6,030 nucleotides of DNA, taken from positions 13,526-19,555 of the forward strand of contig DJGH01000057.1 of the NCBI GenBank assembly GCA_002431635.1, written 5' to 3'. The translations under genes were made by a program, and so were the position numbers. This stretch comes from Petrotoga sp. UBA5851. Lineage in GTDB: Bacteria; Thermotogota; Thermotogae; Petrotogales; Petrotogaceae. Of this stretch, positions 5,963 through 6,030 are shown one piece after another. The notes under the pieces were generated by a model. It saw only the letters and a list, made by a program, of their open reading frames with translations. It was not told where the DNA came from and did no database searches. The stretch's first letter is position 1. Each line of letters opens with the position of its first letter.

Positions 5963-6030
5963 CCTTTAATATCTTTATCTTTGTTTTTATTATAAAATAG
6001 TTCTTCCTCTCGACTATACTTTCTATTTCG
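5947..6030 (-). CDS. Possible C-terminal tail of an upstream gene (partial)
   Basis: From the right edge one minus-strand frame stays open for 27 codons to a TGA at 5949-5947, 41 bases before alr. It reads as a charged, lysine- and glutamate-rich tail (RNRKYSREEELFYNKNKD and on to GLKKY), which is plausible for a protein C-terminus. A second frame is also open, through the edge into the start of alr, but reads as isoleucine-rich low-complexity sequence. AT-rich leaders can give such runs by chance, and no domain can be recognised. If real, alr would probably be co-transcribed with this gene. Confidence 0.25.
   Translation of the reverse strand, partial: RNRKYSREEELFYNKNKDKDIKGLKKY
5989..5994 (-). 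promoter_or_regulatory. Candidate -10 box of a promoter for the alr operon
   Basis: The minus strand carries a perfect TATAAT within TTTTATAATAAA, 83 bases before the alr ATG. No good -35 hexamer is found 16-18 bases upstream; the nearest are TATAGT- or TAGTCG-like. In such AT-rich DNA a TATAAT can occur by chance, and it falls inside the possible upstream reading frame. It would give a leader of roughly 75 bases containing the inverted repeat. Confidence 0.3.

Noticed and set aside
5971..5982. Tandem ATCTTT repeat in the leader.
   Set aside because: Two copies of a hexamer in AT-rich DNA are expected by chance, and no function can be tied to it.

Overview
The window is an AT-rich stretch of bacterial chromosome. 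All its supported genes lie on the minus strand and form one tightly packed operon, read from right to left. In transcription order they are alr (alanine racemase, 5905-4781), a YhaM-family OB-fold/HD-domain 3'-5' exoribonuclease (4788-3721), topA (DNA topoisomerase I, 3721-1466), ddl (D-alanine--D-alanine ligase, 1469-588), hslV (protease subunit, 572-42), and the first 15 codons of another gene that leaves the window at position 1. The junctions overlap by 8, 1 and 4 bases, then there is a 15-base gap, then a further 4-base overlap. Nearly every start has a GGAGG-like ribosome binding site, so translational coupling is very likely.

Organism: the AT-rich codons, strong Shine-Dalgarno sites, a YhaM-family protein and a TopA with a multi-zinc-finger tail suggest a Bacillota (Clostridia-like) bacterium. 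HslV has the Thr-Thr N-terminus after a five-residue propeptide, as in Bacillota, Thermotogae and related lineages. This placement is inference from motifs, without any database search. Other low-GC phyla that keep HslUV are not excluded.

Function: Alr makes D-alanine from L-alanine and Ddl joins two D-alanines for the peptidoglycan pentapeptide, so the operon carries both committed steps of the D-Ala branch of cell-wall synthesis. Between them sit an RNA-turnover enzyme and the DNA-relaxing topoisomerase. HslV is the peptidase of the HslUV ATP-dependent protease. All five complete genes look full length, with their key catalytic residues present.

Right edge (5906-6030): this is the only sizeable intergenic stretch, about 125 bases. 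It holds an AGGGGGG ribosome binding site for alr, a short perfect palindrome, a TATAAT candidate -10 box, and a 27-codon open stretch that could be the tail of an upstream gene. Left edge: the gene after hslV starts in an ATGA overlap, but its first residues do not look like the usual start of HslU.

I see no mobile element, CRISPR array, tRNA, rRNA, riboswitch or convincing terminator. This is a housekeeping region. The points worth a second look are the operon's composition and coupling, a TTG start, the non-canonical gene after hslV, and the small leader elements.
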